From Mycobacterium sp. (GTDB lineage Bacteria > Actinomycetota > Actinomycetes > Mycobacteriales > Mycobacteriaceae): 6,409 bases of DNA. The position numbers and the translations under genes were made by a program. The stretch covers positions 1 to 6,409 of the forward strand of contig JAOPWF010000246.1 of assembly GCA_025965815.1 (NCBI GenBank), written 5' to 3'. Below, in pieces: positions 6,356-6,409 of the stretch (the first letter of the stretch is position 1; each line of letters opens with the position of its first letter). The notes under the pieces were generated by a model, which saw only the letters and a program-made list of their open reading frames with translations, was not told where the DNA came from and did no database searches.

Positions 6356-6409
6356 CTAGTGGTGTCCGCCACCGCCGCCACCGCCGCCGCCGCCGCTGCC
6401 CAAGCCCCC
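6356..6409 (-). CDS. C-terminal end of a glycine-rich protein (partial, edge of window)
   Basis: Read on the minus strand from the window edge, 17 codons give GGLGSGGGGGGGGGGHH and then a TAG stop at 6356-6358. The codons are mostly GGC with a few GGT and GGA. Glycine-rich tails ending in His-His occur at the ends of some actinobacterial secreted or membrane proteins, so this may be the end of a real gene running in from the right. The plus strand instead gives an alanine-rich stretch from GTG 6359 with no Shine-Dalgarno, which I consider less likely. The tract is low-complexity and short, so the call is weak and no function is offered. Confidence 0.35.
   Translation of the reverse strand, partial: GGLGSGGGGGGGGGGHH

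Noticed and set aside
6359..6409. Plus-strand alanine-rich gene starting at GTG 6359
   Set aside because: No Shine-Dalgarno precedes it and the run of GCC codons is low-complexity; the minus-strand Gly-rich C-terminus with a stop is more natural.

Overview
The window is high-GC DNA with dense, mostly plus-strand genes, GTG/TTG/CTG starts and 4-base stop/start overlaps. This fits an actinobacterium. A mycobacterial or rhodococcal relative is plausible, but the sequence alone does not fix the genus. No tRNA, rRNA, CRISPR array or mobile element is visible.

Layout. Positions 2-754 hold the 3' part of a NarL-type (HisKA_3) sensor histidine kinase, cut by the window edge. It is followed without a gap by a complete branched-chain-amino-acid-type (Liv/HAAT) ABC importer: a lipoprotein-like substrate-binding protein (751-2010), two ATPases (LivG type 2007-2807, LivF type 2804-3562) and two permeases (LivH type 3632-4492, LivM type 4485-5486). 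All are on the plus strand. The HK/SBP, SBP/livG and livG/livF junctions are 4-base overlaps and livH/livM overlap by 8 bases. Only livF/livH has a gap (69 bases), and that gap carries a strong Shine-Dalgarno. The six genes read as one operon.

After a short intergenic stretch with a GC-rich hairpin, the minus strand (6295 down to 5565) carries a 5'-truncated, multiply frameshifted amidohydrolase-family-2 relic. It has an internal stop and an apparently lost metal-ligand histidine. At the right edge the minus strand holds the last 17 codons of a glycine-rich protein ending in His-His.

How it works together. The binding protein would capture a small solute outside the membrane and hand it to the LivH/LivM channel, powered by LivG/LivF. 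The linked kinase may sense the solute or a related state and control the operon through a response regulator outside the window. The substrate cannot be read from sequence. This family carries branched-chain amino acids but also urea, amides and aromatic acids.

I do not see a clearly new system. The points most worth a second look are the start region of the binding protein, the apparent CTG start of livH, the odd LivG signature region, the sensor kinase fused into a transporter operon, and the pattern of one-base losses in the amidohydrolase relic.
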